From positions 5,275,001 to 5,339,000 of the forward strand of contig OU015567.1 of the NCBI GenBank assembly GCA_907165135.1: DNA of 64,000 nucleotides. Direction: 5' to 3'. Below, one piece after another: positions 34,871 to 46,015 of this stretch. The notes beneath the pieces were generated by a model. The model was not told the origin of the DNA, made no database searches, and saw only the letters and a list, made by a program, of their open reading frames with translations. The position numbers and the translations under genes were made by a program. Origin of the DNA: Oikopleura dioica. Taxonomy: Eukaryota; Chordata; Appendicularia; Copelata; Oikopleuridae. The first letter of the stretch is position 1. Each line of letters starts with the position of its first letter.

Positions 34871-36115
34871 TTAGCAGTTGAACCAGGCAACTTCCTTGAC
34901 GGGAGAATCTCGAGACGGGCGCCAGTAGTAAGCTTCGTTTTTGTTTTCTAGTGGGAGATAGGATGAAGAAAGGGGATTGTTAGGCTGACCTTTGTCTGGA
35001 AAGTATGGAACTCCGTCGCATTCCAAGTAAAGGGGCATTCCTTTGAGTGGATTTTCGGTTGGAGCTTCGCCTGAAAAGAGATAAAATCTGCCATTTTGAG
35101 GGAGAAAAACCTTCGATTGAAACAACAGTCCCATCCAAATCGGAAAACTCGAAGTCCTTGACCGGAACTCGAGTCGTAACTGGATGCTTTCCATGCTTGT
35201 TTAGCTTCTTTTGGGCCTTTTTCGCCTTCTTTCCAGCTTTCTTTTCGTTTTTCTCGGCTTTTTTCTTCGACTTTTTCAACGCTTTTGCAGGATTTTTAGG
35301 AGCTCCGCCTTTTCTGGCGCCAAGCCCAGCTTCCGATCTGAAAAAACAGCTCAAAAAACGATTCTAGCGGCGAAATTACCGCGCTGCTTTATTCTTCTTC
35401 TTTTCCTCTTTTTTCTGTTTTTTCAAGTCGATCTGGCAGTTGATCTCTGCATTGTTGAAAGCATGTGTGAGCGCAAATTTGTAGTCCAGCTGAGCTTTGA
35501 GTTCTTTTCTCAAAATGTCTTCGGAGCATTTTGCTGATGATCCAGTTCCAAGAGGAACGCAGGAGATCGAAAGCTTGGCGTTTGTCACTTCGAATTCATC
35601 GGTCTTATGGTCTCTAGAATTTTGAAATGATAATTAATCAAACAAGAGGGGCGACCTTGTTCATCCTCTTACTTCCTGCATGTGTAACCTTGTTCATTCC
35701 ACCTACGCAGTAGCTTTGATGAACAAGGCCACACATGCACAAAACCAAGGAGGAACAAAGTCACGCCCTTATATTACCTGTCGATCCATTTCTCTGCGAC
35801 GAGTGTTTCAATCCCGGCCATGCCAGTTCCATCAGCTTTGCCGCCCTGTTCCGGTTTACATTGAATCACATTGAAATTTGGCTCTGTCATCGAGTCCTCA
35901 CATCCAAGGAGAAATTCTCTCCCACCATCTTTGTTCTTGCTGTTTCTGACGATGGTCACATCATCCGCAAGAGCAAAAAGCACTGGAATATGCTCATCAA
36001 CACAAGTCAAGTCGCCGAAGGAGAAGGGAGGGACTTTCTCTTTCTTGTGCTTGTTTTTGTGCGCTTTTCCGGCCGCTGCAATACTGGCCAAAGCCAAGTG
36101 AGAAAAAAGCTTCAT
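34871..36115 (-). CDS. Secreted Lys-rich protein S1, full-length paralogue
   Basis: Starts with a signal peptide (MKLFSHLALASIAAAGKAH). A Cys-containing section follows (CVDEHIPVLFAL, FLLGCEDSMTEPNF, VIQCKPEQGG) that loosely resembles one sushi/CCP-like module. A second Cys section (SISCVPLGTGSSAKCSEDIL, EINCQIDLKK), a very Lys-rich region (KALKKSKKKAEKNEKKAGKK), and a C-terminal part FEFSDLDG, YLECDGVPYFPDKG and YYWRPSRDSPVKEV ending FNC complete it. It has about five exons with short introns, one of which (35620-35770) holds an inverted-repeat element. I do not recognise the family; it is presumably extracellular, and the lysine tract suggests interaction with anionic matrix (inference). 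Confidence 0.65.
35645..35770. repeat. TTGTTCAT-family MITE, copy 1
   Basis: Inverted repeats built from gaccttgttcatcctcttacttcctgcatgtg and its complement, in an S1 intron. Related copies lie at 42640-42800, 44248-44508 and, as a fragment, at 46025-46060. Confidence 0.65.
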
Positions 36116-36370
36116 TCTTGAATCTCTCTTTTTGGGCTTCTTGACGTCCGATTTCGTGAACGGATTAAACGGATAATGAATAAACAACGATGTCGGAACA
36201 TGAAAATAATGCTGATTATCGTCTTATCGGAAAGGGGAATTAGAACCAGGACAAATAATAAAGTTTTTTATAACGAAAATAAAACCATTCTTTCCATAAA
36301 AAGCGATGGCAGTTTTGATGAGTCAAAAAGTCAGAACTTGAGCTTGAGTTTTGTCTCAGAGAGAAATAAA

Positions 36371-36530
36371 ATGACAAATTTCATATTTTTCTTTCTCTGC
36401 AGTTTCGCGTTAGCTACGAATGTAAGCTTTCTTAAATCGATATTACTCATCAAATTTTAGACAATATGCAGCAAAAATTTTTCATGCTCCAAATTTATCA
36501 ATGACCAGAAAAAAGTCAAAAACTGATTTC
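36371..36530 (+). pseudogene. Truncated copy of the start of the secreted coiled-coil gene
   Basis: Matches exon 1 and the start of exon 2 of the gene at 38143. It has a signal peptide (MTNFIFFFLCSFALATN), a GTAAGC donor, an intron of the same length class, then TICSKNFSCSK followed by a stop at about 36525. The rest of the gene is missing. It was carried along in the tandem duplication and could encode at most a short secreted peptide. Confidence 0.7.
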
Positions 36531-37128
36531 GGATGATAAACGCTAAACTATTTAGCCTAAATATTGTTTTTTCTGTTTGCTTTCCAGATGAAGATCATAT
36601 TTGATCATAAGAATGAAAAAAAAATATTTTATAACACTAATTTCGAGATAAACTTATCGGCCCGCTGCCGGGAAAAAGCTCGGGTACCGGTCAAAGGACG
36701 CCATATATGGAGTACCTCCTGTTATTACCCGGCGCCATATATGGCGCGTTGAGTTTTCGCGAGAATAAGGCTCCGCCAACTTTTTGGTCAGTCTGAAGCG
36801 GGTTAAAACCTCCTCCATTCGAAAGGCAAACGAAAAAAACTCTTCAAAGTGAATTTCAAATAAAATTTTTTTCTTCAACTTTCGGAGCTTAATGCGATTG
36901 AATGACCACTGATCCAAAATTGGAGTACCTTGACCGGCTAAGGTTAAGATGTCGATATCAGACCCCTTGCCTTCCACTGTATCCTTTTTTGTAAATTTTG
37001 TATTAAACAAAACTTTTGCCTTATAATTTATAAATGATCGTTGTTGCTTTTGTATTTTTACGCCTTCAAACTTCGTACTTCAAAGTTTCAATAGAAGAGC
37101 TTGTAAATACTGATTTATTATTTCTTGC

Positions 37129-37863
37129 TTAGCAGTTGAACAAGGCAACTTCTTTGACGGGAGAATCTCGGGAAGGACGCCAGTAGTATGCTTCGTTCTT
37201 GTTCTCTAGAGAGAGATAGGATCTAGGAAAGAGATATTGGCTAACCTTTGTCTGGGAAGTATGGTACTCCGTCGCATTCCAAGTAAAGAGGCATCCCTTT
37301 GAGTGGATTTTCGGTTGGAGTTTCGCCTGAAAAGAGATTAAATCTGTCATTTTGAGGGAGAATTACCTTCGATTGAGACAACATTCCCATCCAAATCGGA
37401 AAACTCGAAGTCCTTGACTGGAACTCGAGTCGTAACTGGATGCTTTCCATGCTTGTTCTGCTTCTTTTGGGCCTTTTTAACCTTCTTTCCAGCTTTCTTG
37501 TCGTTCTTCTCGGCCTTTTTCTTCGACTTCTTCAACGCTTTTTTGGGATTTTTAGAAGCTCCGCCATTTCTAGCGCCAAGTCCAGCTTCAGATCTAAAAA
37601 AATGATCAAAAGCGATTTTAGCGAGAAAATTACCGAGCTGCTTTGCTTTTCTTCTCTTCCGCCTTCTTTTGTTTCTTATAGTTAATTCGGCAGTTGATTT
37701 CTGCGTTGTTGGAAGTACGCCTCACCAGAATTCTGTAGTCGAGCTGAGCTATGAGTTCCTTTACCAAAACGACTTCGGAGCATTTTTCCGATGATCCAAG
37801 AGGATTGTGCGCTTTTCCAGCTGCTGCAATACTGGCCAGAGCCAGGTGAGAAAAAAGCTTCAT
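37129..37863 (-). CDS. Secreted Lys-rich protein S2, internally deleted paralogue
   Basis: Same signal peptide and C-terminal half as S1, but after GKAH it runs directly into NPLGSSEKCSEVVLVKEL. The whole first Cys section (about 110 residues and an intron in S1) is absent. The Lys-rich region (KKSKKKAEKNDKKAGKK) and the tail (YLECDGVPYFPDKG, YYWRPSRDSPVKEVALFNC) are conserved. Reading frame, donors and acceptors remain intact, so it is probably a working shortened protein rather than a pseudogene. Confidence 0.65.
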
Positions 37864-38142
37864 TCTTGAATCTCTCTTTTTGGGCCTCTTGACGTCCGAT
37901 TTCGTGAACGCTCAATGCTTCAAGTTGAAGCCTTCAACGATGTCGGAACATGAAAATTATGCTGATTATCGTCTTATCGGAGAGGGGAATTAGAACAAGA
38001 ACAAATAAGTTTTTACTACGAAAAAAGCATATTTCTATACAGAGAATTATTCTAGCAATGGGATTTTTGATGAGTCAAAAAGTGAAAACTTGAGCTTGAG
38101 TACAAAGATCAAGTTTAGTCTGAGACTCAGAGAGGAAAACAG

Positions 38143-39801
38143 ATGACCAAAATAATAGCTTTCTTTCTCGCCAGTTTTGCATTAGCTTCAAATGTAAGCT
38201 TTTTTCGATTGATCTTACTTATCAAATTTTAGACAATTTGCAGCAAAAATTTTTCATGCTCGAAATTTTGCTCGACCGGACATGGACTGAAAATCGCAGA
38301 AAGGGGCAAAATTTGCAGAGAAACTGCTGAAATGGACTTTGAAATTTGCACGATCGGTTGTGACTCTTTTTCTTGCGTTTCAAAGTGTAGAGATGAATTG
38401 GCTCATAGTTTGGAGACCTGCCCTTGTTCCCAAAAAGACCAGTTTGGTTCTGAAAATGAGGTCTTTCAGCGAGAGGATTGGCAAAATTTGATGAACGCAT
38501 TTCGAGACGACTTGAAATCGGAAAAAGAAAACCGAGAAGCAGCGGAGAGAGAGCTTGATGAATGTGTCCGGAATTGGAATTCTTCGAACTTTGAGCTTTA
38601 CCAACTCAAAAAGTCCTTGTTCGAACAAAATGCGAATCTATCAACTCTCATCGAAAAAAATGACGCTCTTCGGAAAGAGGAAGAAAGGTTGAAAACAAGA
38701 AGTTATCGACTTTGGCAAAAACTCGATAATCAAACTTCTTTTCTTCAAGACTGTCAGGATGGCTATTCTCTCGCTACAACCGAAAACCGGGCATTGGAGG
38801 AAGAAATTGACGCAATCAAAGCGAATTTGACAGATCTTCAGGAGAAATACCAAGTTGTCAAATCAGAGGAAGAAAGGCTAAAAACAAGGAGCTATCGTTT
38901 ATGGAAAAAACTCGATGAACAAACTGACGGTCAGTTCTTCCTCTATCTCATGATGATCCTTATTTAGATTTGGCAAAACTGGAGGTCATAAGGGAAGTTT
39001 ATGTCAATCTTACCTCAGAAAACGAACATCTGACTGAGCTCAATGAAAATCTGACTGAAATCAACAACGATCTGCAAAAAAATCTGTCCCTCCAACTGTC
39101 TGAAATCGACCTTTTCCGACTAGAAAACAAAAATTTAACGGAGCAAAATGAAGAGCTAGCTCAAAATGTTTCTATTATCGAAGCGCTCAAGAACGAAACA
39201 GAACTCCTCCGAGCAGAAGTTGAAAAAGTCAAGGAAAATCTCAAAAAAGTCCGCGCTGAAAAAGATGCCCAAAAATGCGAAGTGCTGGAACGATCTTCAA
39301 AGCCTCAAGTTCTTTCCATGAGTAGCAGAGAAGGCAACGGGCACTATCTCGACTACTGGGACTATCGGAGCAACATGTCTTATCAGCAGAAAGACAAAGT
39401 TCTTGAGCTCATTTCCCTTGGAGTCAAAAAGGTTAATATGAAGGTATATTTCCCTAACCGCCAAGAAAGGATTCATTTTGAAAGTTCATGAATTCGGATC
39501 ACTGGGAAATAGCGAATCATGGTTGGAAGATGAACTTTCATCGTGGCGGCTTTGGCAGACGAAAGACCTTCTATTTCTTCCTTGAGAAGAGTTACGGTAG
39601 GGCAGATTCTTCCAAGCTCTTTCGACATTTTTAGGTTCTACCCCTAGCTTTTACTGCGTAGCCCAGCATATCAACGACGACAACAAAGTGTTCAAAACTG
39701 ACCGAGTTCACAGCTGGGCCGAAGATGGCAAGCAGTTCATTAGTTTCAAGAAAGATAGCCGTTGGGATAAATCAGATATTCGCCTGAATTTGACTCTTTG
39801 A
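38143..39801 (+). CDS. Secreted protein, Cys-rich head and long coiled coil
   Basis: Exons 38143-38193, 38233-38929, 38968-39443, 39485-39596 and 39635-39801 join in frame to about 500 residues. A signal peptide (MTKIIAFFLASFALASN) precedes a 60-residue Cys-rich head (CSKNFSCSKFC, CRETAEMDFEICTIGC, CVSKC, CPC). About 250 residues of coiled coil follow, with an internal duplication (EEERLKTRSYRLWQKLD / EEERLKTRSYRLWKKLD). They contain many N-x-T/S sites, e.g. ENLTEIN, where asparagine falls regularly in the heptads. The C-terminal part (FYCVAQHINDDNKVFKTDRV, WAEDGKQFISFKKDSRWD) looks like a compact folded domain I cannot name. A glycosylated extracellular oligomer is the likeliest reading; Oikopleura secretes many lineage-specific house proteins, but no link can be shown here. 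Confidence 0.72.
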
Positions 39802-39982
39802 GACACGAGCTAAATATATTTAAACTTTTATTGGTTGTGATAAAAAAGGCAGGTTGGCTAAAAATTCTCTTGTTGATTTCCTTCTGCAGGTCGATAATTC
39901 TGTCCACCGATCCGAGCTCCACAGAAACAGTTCGCCTCGACGACTTTGAAATGTCAAAAAAAGAAGAAAAAGAGAAACAAAG

Positions 39983-42856
39983 TTAAAGTTTTCGACATTT
40001 TCCTACATTGCCGCAGTTTGCAACAAAATAAGGGTGGCCATTCGGGCAAGTGTACCAATGTCCTTGTCGCATTCCAGTCGCCTGTCTAGATTAAATCTAG
40101 TTTCGATCGTTACAGGAAAAGCTTACTGTAATACACCAGCAAGATCAGAAATCTCCTGTCGTGTAACAGGCTCAAAAGCTTTCGCTCGTTTCTGCTCACT
40201 TTCAAGCTGAGCATTCACACGGTCTTGATCTGCCTTGCGCTTTCCTCGAATTTCATCAGCTCGATCTCCAATCAACTGCTTTTCGAATTCCAATAGAAGT
40301 TGTTTCACTCATCATGGTCAGAAATTTTTTCAAACAAAATCTGCCTTTATAATTTTTGACGTTTCCTAATTGCTTTGTCTGGTCGGTATATTTTTCTTCT
40401 AGAGAAGTCGAAAAAGCGTAAAAATTTCCAAAAAGTTCAATCTTTCAAACGCTCATTTATGATTTCCTCGTTTAGATTCGTTTTTATAGAGCTTTTCCTT
40501 CAATAAAATATCTTCAATCGCATTCGTGTGAATCTCGCCAAGAACTCGAATCTCTCGACTTGCAAATTTGACGATGATCTCTTCCAGTGTTTGCAGAAAT
40601 ACTAGAATATCATCCTCGTACTCCAAATGTTCTCTTTCCAGTTCCCTCGAACGAATGTCTTCCAGCGACTTGTCGACCCTCTCCAAGTAGTCCAGCTGCA
40701 ACAAGATGATTCTAGCATCACTCGGTTGCAATTTTGTTCCGTTCACTCGTGCATAAATGCTGTCTTCATCAAGCTCAGTCGTGGCGAAAAACCTCTGCCG
40801 CTTGAGCTTCTCGAGAATCGACTGTTTCACTTCCTCGAAATTGACAGTCTTGGCCATTTCTTCCCTGTACTTGGCTTTGATATTCCCGTATTTTTTGTTC
40901 CAAGCGTTGAATTCTTTGTTGTACCGGAGGCAGCTGAGCATCGGGGTTTTGCATTTCGGGCAAGAGATCGCCTAGAAATGGGGATTATCCAACTTTTATC
41001 AAAGTTGGGTGTTTTCACCTTGAATTCACCAGTTCTGCATTCGTCCATAGTCGCTCGAACGTAATTGTCAAGAGCTTCAACTTCGATTCGATGACCACAG
41101 TCGGGGATGAAGACGTAATGAGATTCACCATCGTACTCTGAGATAAAAAAGAATGAAGAAAGAGAATAAGCACCCTTTCCTACCTTCTGAAATCATGATC
41201 GGATCGTAGAACATCTCCGAAACCTCCCTATTGCACCTCGCGCAGGATGCAGGAGAGTGCAGTTCCGCACAATCCGTATCATGCTGAACCAGCTCACATT
41301 TGTGCCCACAGCTTCTTCTTGCTTGGCAAGGAATCGACAGTCGTTGATGATTGCAATCTCCACTTGAGCAGACCTTTTTGCAGCCGCGTTCAGGGCATTG
41401 TTCCATGCACGGAACGCATTCTTCCCAGCAAGGATGGTCGCATTTCGAATGAGAGCAGCGCTTCGAACATTTTTGATCGCAAGGTGGGCAGACTTCGTGA
41501 CAGGGTTCTTGGCAAATGTGACCGCACATGAGCGTTCGACCGCATTTTTGAGAGCATTTTTCATGGAGCAAACCTTATTAACCGCGTTTGGGGCCGGTTT
41601 CCAACTCATCCATTACCTTTATTGCAAGTTCCGCAAGTTCCCCCGCAAGGATGCCCGCAGCTCAGGGTCTCTGCGCATTCCATAGTGCAGGATCCGCCAC
41701 AGGTTCCCGCATACATGGCTCCGCACTCGCGGCAGGGGTAGATTCCTGGTTCCACACAAGGTCCGCATTTTTCCGAGCAACGGTTTCGGCACTCGTGGCC
41801 GCAGGGCAGGTCGAGGGCGCAATCTTGGAAGCAGGTCTTCAGTGGGTTAAGGGTTCATTCGCTTTTTCAACGCTCAGAATGATCAAAAAACCCTTTCCTG
41901 ATTTTGGATATCTCCAGCAAAACCATAAGTTACATGTCCACAGTTGAGTTGAATCTGGTGCATCTGGCAGTTGCAAGGAGGACAGCTATTGTTGCATTCG
42001 CCACATTTTAGTTTGCAGGTTGATTTTCCGCAGTGACGGCAAGGTCGAGTGCAGGGTTTTTCGCATTTTCGGGAGTGCTGGGTATGATCGCCGCATTGGT
42101 TAGAGCATTGATGGCCGCAGGCGAGTTTTACATCGCATTTTCTAGTGCAGAAGCCAAGCTTAAATCATTCTAGTTAGGGGACATCTGGCTCCCTTTGAGC
42201 AAATACTTACAGAAGCACATTGATTTGTCCTCTTCCTACAGTTTCTGCAATCAAACAGCGTCGCATGGTCGCATAAACAATCCTCTGAGCATGGCCGGTT
42301 ACAAGCATGTCCGCAAATGAGCTCTTTTCCACATCGATCAGCACAGTGAGTTTCTTCAACCGGTTCGTAGCAGAGAGTCGTCTGCTTGTGGCCACAGGGC
42401 AGCATCTTTTGGATTGTATTGAAGCAGCGGTCGCAGGCGTCGGAGCAGAGTTTTTGGCAAGATTGCATTCCGCATCCAGAGCATTTTTGCTTGCATTCTA
42501 GTTTTACGTTTGATTCGGGTACAAAGATGGAAACTTACGCTCCATGCAGAGAGGATATTCATGGGTGAAATTCGGCGGATGATTTGGATAGGGACACTTG
42601 TGGCCACACATTAGCGCTCTAGAATTTCGAGTCAAAAAATGCCCTCTTGTTCACCCTCTAACTTCCCGCATGTATCCCCTTATTCAGCCAAGTAGAATAC
42701 TTTTTTTCGTGTTCTGCCTTTCATGGGTAAGGCTACGTGGCCTAAGGAAGAACAAGGGGATACCTGCAGGAAGTCAGAAGATAAACAAGAGGACCCGTTT
42801 TTAAAAATAACGACTTACCCTGAACAAGGCTGCTCAAATCCCATTCCAATTATCAT
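39983..42856 (-). CDS. ZNFX1: ZNFX1-like NFX1-type and RZ-type zinc-finger protein, no helicase
   Basis: Exons from 42819-42856, 42539-42618 and 42211-42497 down to 39983. It carries a series of NFX1-type fingers (CGHKCPYPNHPPNF, CGHKQTTLCYEP, CGHACNRPCSEDC, CGHQCSNQC, CGHECRNRC, CGHPCGGTC, CGHICQEPCHEVC, CGHKCEL). Then come a Cys/His core (YVFIPDCGHRIEVEALDNY, SCPKCKTPMLSCLRY), a helical region (ELEREHLEYEDDILVFLQTL), and an RZ-type finger (GMRQGHWYTCPNGHPYFVAN) ending KCRKL. The order is that of the C-terminal half of ZNFX1, an RNA-linked antiviral and small-RNA factor in animals. The helicase half is not present upstream; the next 900 nt are repeats and a GPCR. Intron 40318-40469 is read as GA-AG, since no GT donor exists there. 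Confidence 0.82.
42640..42800. repeat. TTGTTCAT-family MITE, copy 2
   Basis: Left part cctcttgttcaccctctaacttcccgcatg and right part gcaggaagtcagaagataaacaagagg are complements around a short centre. It lies in the first intron of the ZNFX1-like gene. Confidence 0.65.
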
Positions 42857-43214
42857 TTCCGCAAATTTTCTCTTCTTCTACTCTTCAATAAGCTCTTTTC
42901 ACAGTTGAAAACAAAAATTCTCCAGCGAAAATATGCAAAAATGAAATAAAAAGGAAAATATTCGCGTTTAAAATTCGCTATTTGCTGTTTCTGCTATCAA
43001 ATCGGACTGTTTTCCCTTTGATGAGTCACTGCGCGAAAAAAAGCTCGCACTCCTCCTTGATTTCAAATATCAGAAGGCTCCGATTTTAACCTTTATTAGT
43101 ACAGTAATATACAGATTCTCATAAAGACAGATTCTCTGATAATTTATTAAGCTTTTCATCTTCTTAGCAGCCATCTTTTTGCGTCAGAAAGTATCTTTAT
43201 ATACTCTAAAAACG

Positions 43215-43795
43215 ATAGATGAAAATGACTTCTGCGGAGCAAAATCCTGACCTCAATATTTTTAGTGCTTAGTTTGTAGCGCAGAATCTAAGGAGTCGAA
43301 TGGTACAATTTTTATGTGTCCAAGCCACGAAGAATGTCAAATTCTAGCGCCTAAAGTACCTGAAAATGACAGGTCATGAAGCCCTGTATCTCCGAAAATT
43401 TTCGAATATACATATGGGTATCATTCGAAAGCCCAGCTGAAACTGTGTATGGGCACCTGGTGCGCAAGTTATGATTCTGAAAAAAAATTTCGATTGAAAA
43501 TTTTTTGTCTCAAAAAATATTTTTTCGCTTGGAATTTTCTCTTGCGCAGTGGGTGCCCATACACAGTTTGAGCTGAGCTTTTCAACGATATCAAAATCTC
43601 CATATAATTCTGAAAATTTTCGGAGATACAGGGCTTCATGACCATTTTTCAAAAGGGGGCCTTTATGACGTCATACGTGATGACTCAGACACTCAAAATT
43701 ATACCATTCGAATCCTTAGGCGTTGTTCTTTCGAATGAGCACAAGAAATATAGGGGCTAGAATTTTGCTCCGCAAAAGTCATTTTTAAGTATCAA
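43215..43795. mobile_element. 0.58-kb foldback element
   Basis: Ends aaaatgacttctgcggagcaaaat and the complement attttgctccgcaaaagtcatttt. The inner halves are also complementary (tcatgaagccctgtatctccgaaaattttcgaa with its complement; gtgtatgggcacctg and gtgcccatacac). It has no coding capacity. It lies between the start of the ZNFX1-like gene and the end of the GPCR gene. Confidence 0.75.
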
Positions 43796-43805
43796 ACCAG
43801 CCTGG

Positions 43806-46015
43806 TCAAAAGTATATCTTGGTAAACCTCAAACCTTTTCTGAAACGAGTGTTCATCATCGCGTACACAATCGGATTGACGCAACTGTTGAGCCAGGTTA
43901 AATTGCTCGCCGCCATATGTAATCTTGGATCCAAACAGCCCTGGTTTCAAAATTAGAGTTATTTTTGATGATGGGAAGGACTACCTGTATCAAGTTTAAA
44001 ATGACAGACGGTAAGAAAAGCGAGATAAATATGGAGCAAATGGTGACCGAGCAAATGAGCAATTTTGTATCTGCTCGCTTTTTGTGACTATTGCGCGGGC
44101 CAGACGAAACTGGAGGAGTGAGGAGATGGGTTGATGAAGATTTTGCAACGGTGACGGTGGATTTTGAGGTATTTGGGAGGGTTATTGTTGATGCAGCCTG
44201 AAATAAGTTATGCTGCGGGCTTTACTACTGAAAAAATAAGAAAAAGAGGGTGGCCCCTTGTTCATCCTTGACTTCGTGCAAATGTGACCTTGTTCATCGT
44301 CTCACTTCCAACATTTGTTCACTCATTTGTTCGAAGAAAAATCTTCTGTATTTTCAAAATCACATTCGCAAGGCTATGTCATTCACAAGGCTACGTGGCC
44401 TAGCCTATGAACAAGGGCACACATGCATCAAGTAAGAAGATGAACAAGGTCACAAATTGCGACTCACAATTACACGAATTTAGGGATGAACATGGCCTTT
44501 TTTTAAAGACTCTATCTTACTTTTGAAAAGTTAGATGAGATATTTTCCGTGCTTAATTCGGGCGATGCCAGACAATCAGAAGCTGCCAGTAGTGTTTTTC
44601 CAGTAGCTGCTGAAGTGATTTTATTACCCCACTTTTTCAACCACAACCTTGATTCTTCTTTTAATACCTGAGTCGGCGTGTGAAACAGTTGATGTCGGAA
44701 ATTGACTGGAAGGTGGTTCACTTGAGGTTGTGATTTGCGGCTTGCTCTGCCGCGTAGAATTGGCAGATTTGATGCGGATTGTTCGCCTAAGTGTCGCGCG
44801 GATTCCCTTGAGTCGTTCACCGATGGTTTTTCGGCGAAATTCGGAAAAGACAGAATCTTCTGTGTCGTAAATACAGGGCTTCTTCGTCGCCTGCATACTT
44901 TGATAAGACCTATTTACGGGGAACTAGGGCACTTACGGTCGAATTAGCGGTCTTGTACGTCGCCATTTGTTCTTCCTGCTGCCGAACTTTGACGAAAATC
45001 GTCGAGTAGCAAATGACCATGAAGATCCAAGGAAGAAATTGGAAGAAAATCCGACAAAAGAGCATGTAGTCCAGCCACCAGATTGTCATTTCTGAGCGAA
45101 CGAAGGTGCTGAAAATGATGATTTTAATGATGATAGAGGGTTGGAAATACCAAAGAAATTGATCTTCATTCCAACTGACAATTGAATGACCGTTGTGTTT
45201 GAAAAGTACGGGGGACATGAATGCTGGAGCGATAAGCCAAGATAAAATCACCAAAATCGTCACCTAAATGAAGCGTTTGAAAAAAAATTTTCAACCAATC
45301 AGAAGCCTGAATTCGGCTTAACGGCCAATCAGCAGCTGAGTAGCCGACCACGCAAAATTTGTCGATATTTTTCTTTTTTAAGACCCTGAGTCAGGTTTTC
45401 TACACAGGTTTTCGAGTCGAAAATTCGACCCTTTTTCAAGAGTTTTCATGACTTACATTTCTTTTCGAAAAGAGCGTCACATACATATCGCGATGAATAA
45501 TGATAACAAATCGATTAAAAGTGATCGCCATCAGGCACACAATCGAAGTATAACCGCAGCAGAAGTAGACGAATGCTTGGAATGTGCAGCTTCGAATGGG
45601 CTTTTAGCGCGATTAATTTCTTAGAGCACTCATTCTGCGGTATTTTTATTGGCAGCGTCTATCCGCGGGTTCAAGCGAAGAAAAAAGCTATAGAAGTTGA
45701 TGAATCAACTCCATTAAAGCCGTTCCTGAAATGATCTGCTCCGAAGGGCCATTCTTTCTTCAAATAACCGGTCAAGTTGAACGGCATCATCAAGCTCGCC
45801 GTGACCAAATCGATGACAGAAAGATTGACAATGAAAACGTTGTAGGGCGTGTGCAGCGCTCGACATCTGTAGAAGGCCAAAATTGTCATTAAATTTCCGA
45901 TCGTTCCAACGACGATGTCAAAGGCGGCAATGGTGGATCCGAAGTAGCGGAACGACTCGATTGCTTCGCGGGAGACATTTGATATGCAGGGTTCTTCGAG
46001 GCTAGAAACAGTCAT
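43806..46015 (-). CDS. Class A GPCR (melatonin/moody/Tre1-like)
   Basis: Seven-helix receptor. The start is set at 46015 (MTVSSLEEPCISNVS), with an N-glycosylation site in the N-terminus. TM1 has GTIGNLMTILAFY; TM2 SVIDLVTASLMMPFNL; TM3 CTFQAFVYFCC, ending in AITFNRFVIIIHRD, so the DRY motif is NRF. TM4 is VILSWLIAPAFMSPV; TM5 CRIFFQFLPWIFMVICYS; TM6 LLICSVTICSIFISLFLPSVIL; TM7 LTWLNSCVNPIVYAMM with NPIVY. Intracellular loop 3 is very long (about 150 residues, Ser/Thr-rich and basic) and spans several exons. NRY/NRF at TM3 is typical of melatonin receptors and the moody/Tre1/GPR84 group; ligand unknown. The junction after WPFG in the TM2-TM3 loop is ambiguous between GT and GA donors. A TTGTTCAT MITE sits in the loop-3 intron. 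Confidence 0.85.
44248..44508. repeat. TTGTTCAT-family MITE, copy 3
   Basis: Contains ccttgttcatccttgacttcgtgc, gaccttgttcatcgtctcacttcc and their complements gaacaagggcacacatgcat and gatgaacaaggtcaca, around a central ggctacgtggcctagcc palindrome. It lies in a GPCR intron. Confidence 0.65.

Larger units (their letters stand above)
34690..38300. repeat. Tandem segmental duplication
   Basis: The unit begins at the RhoGEF stop codon (gatgtcgatag at 34683) and runs through secreted gene S1 to the first exons of the coiled-coil gene (about 36530). It recurs from about 36945 (gatgtcgatat) to about 38280. The second unit is shorter because it lacks exons of S1. The first unit carries only the truncated start of the coiled-coil gene. 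Confidence 0.8.

Noticed and set aside
35047-35537. Phe/Leu-rich plus-strand frames that look like membrane helices
   Set aside because: They are the antisense of the Lys-rich exons of S1; the same shadow appears over S2 at 37414-37685.
41835-41894. GA-AG intron in the ZNFX1-like gene after NQ
   Set aside because: A GT donor two codons later (AGG|GTTTTT) is also in phase, so GA is not needed here.
41588-41947. Plus-strand frame of 119 residues
   Set aside because: Antisense of the NFX1 finger exons, where the spaced cysteines are clearly the coding signal.
45620-45740. GA-AG intron in the TM2-TM3 loop of the GPCR
   Set aside because: A GT donor (GGA|GTTGAT) gives a longer but open loop; not counted as evidence.
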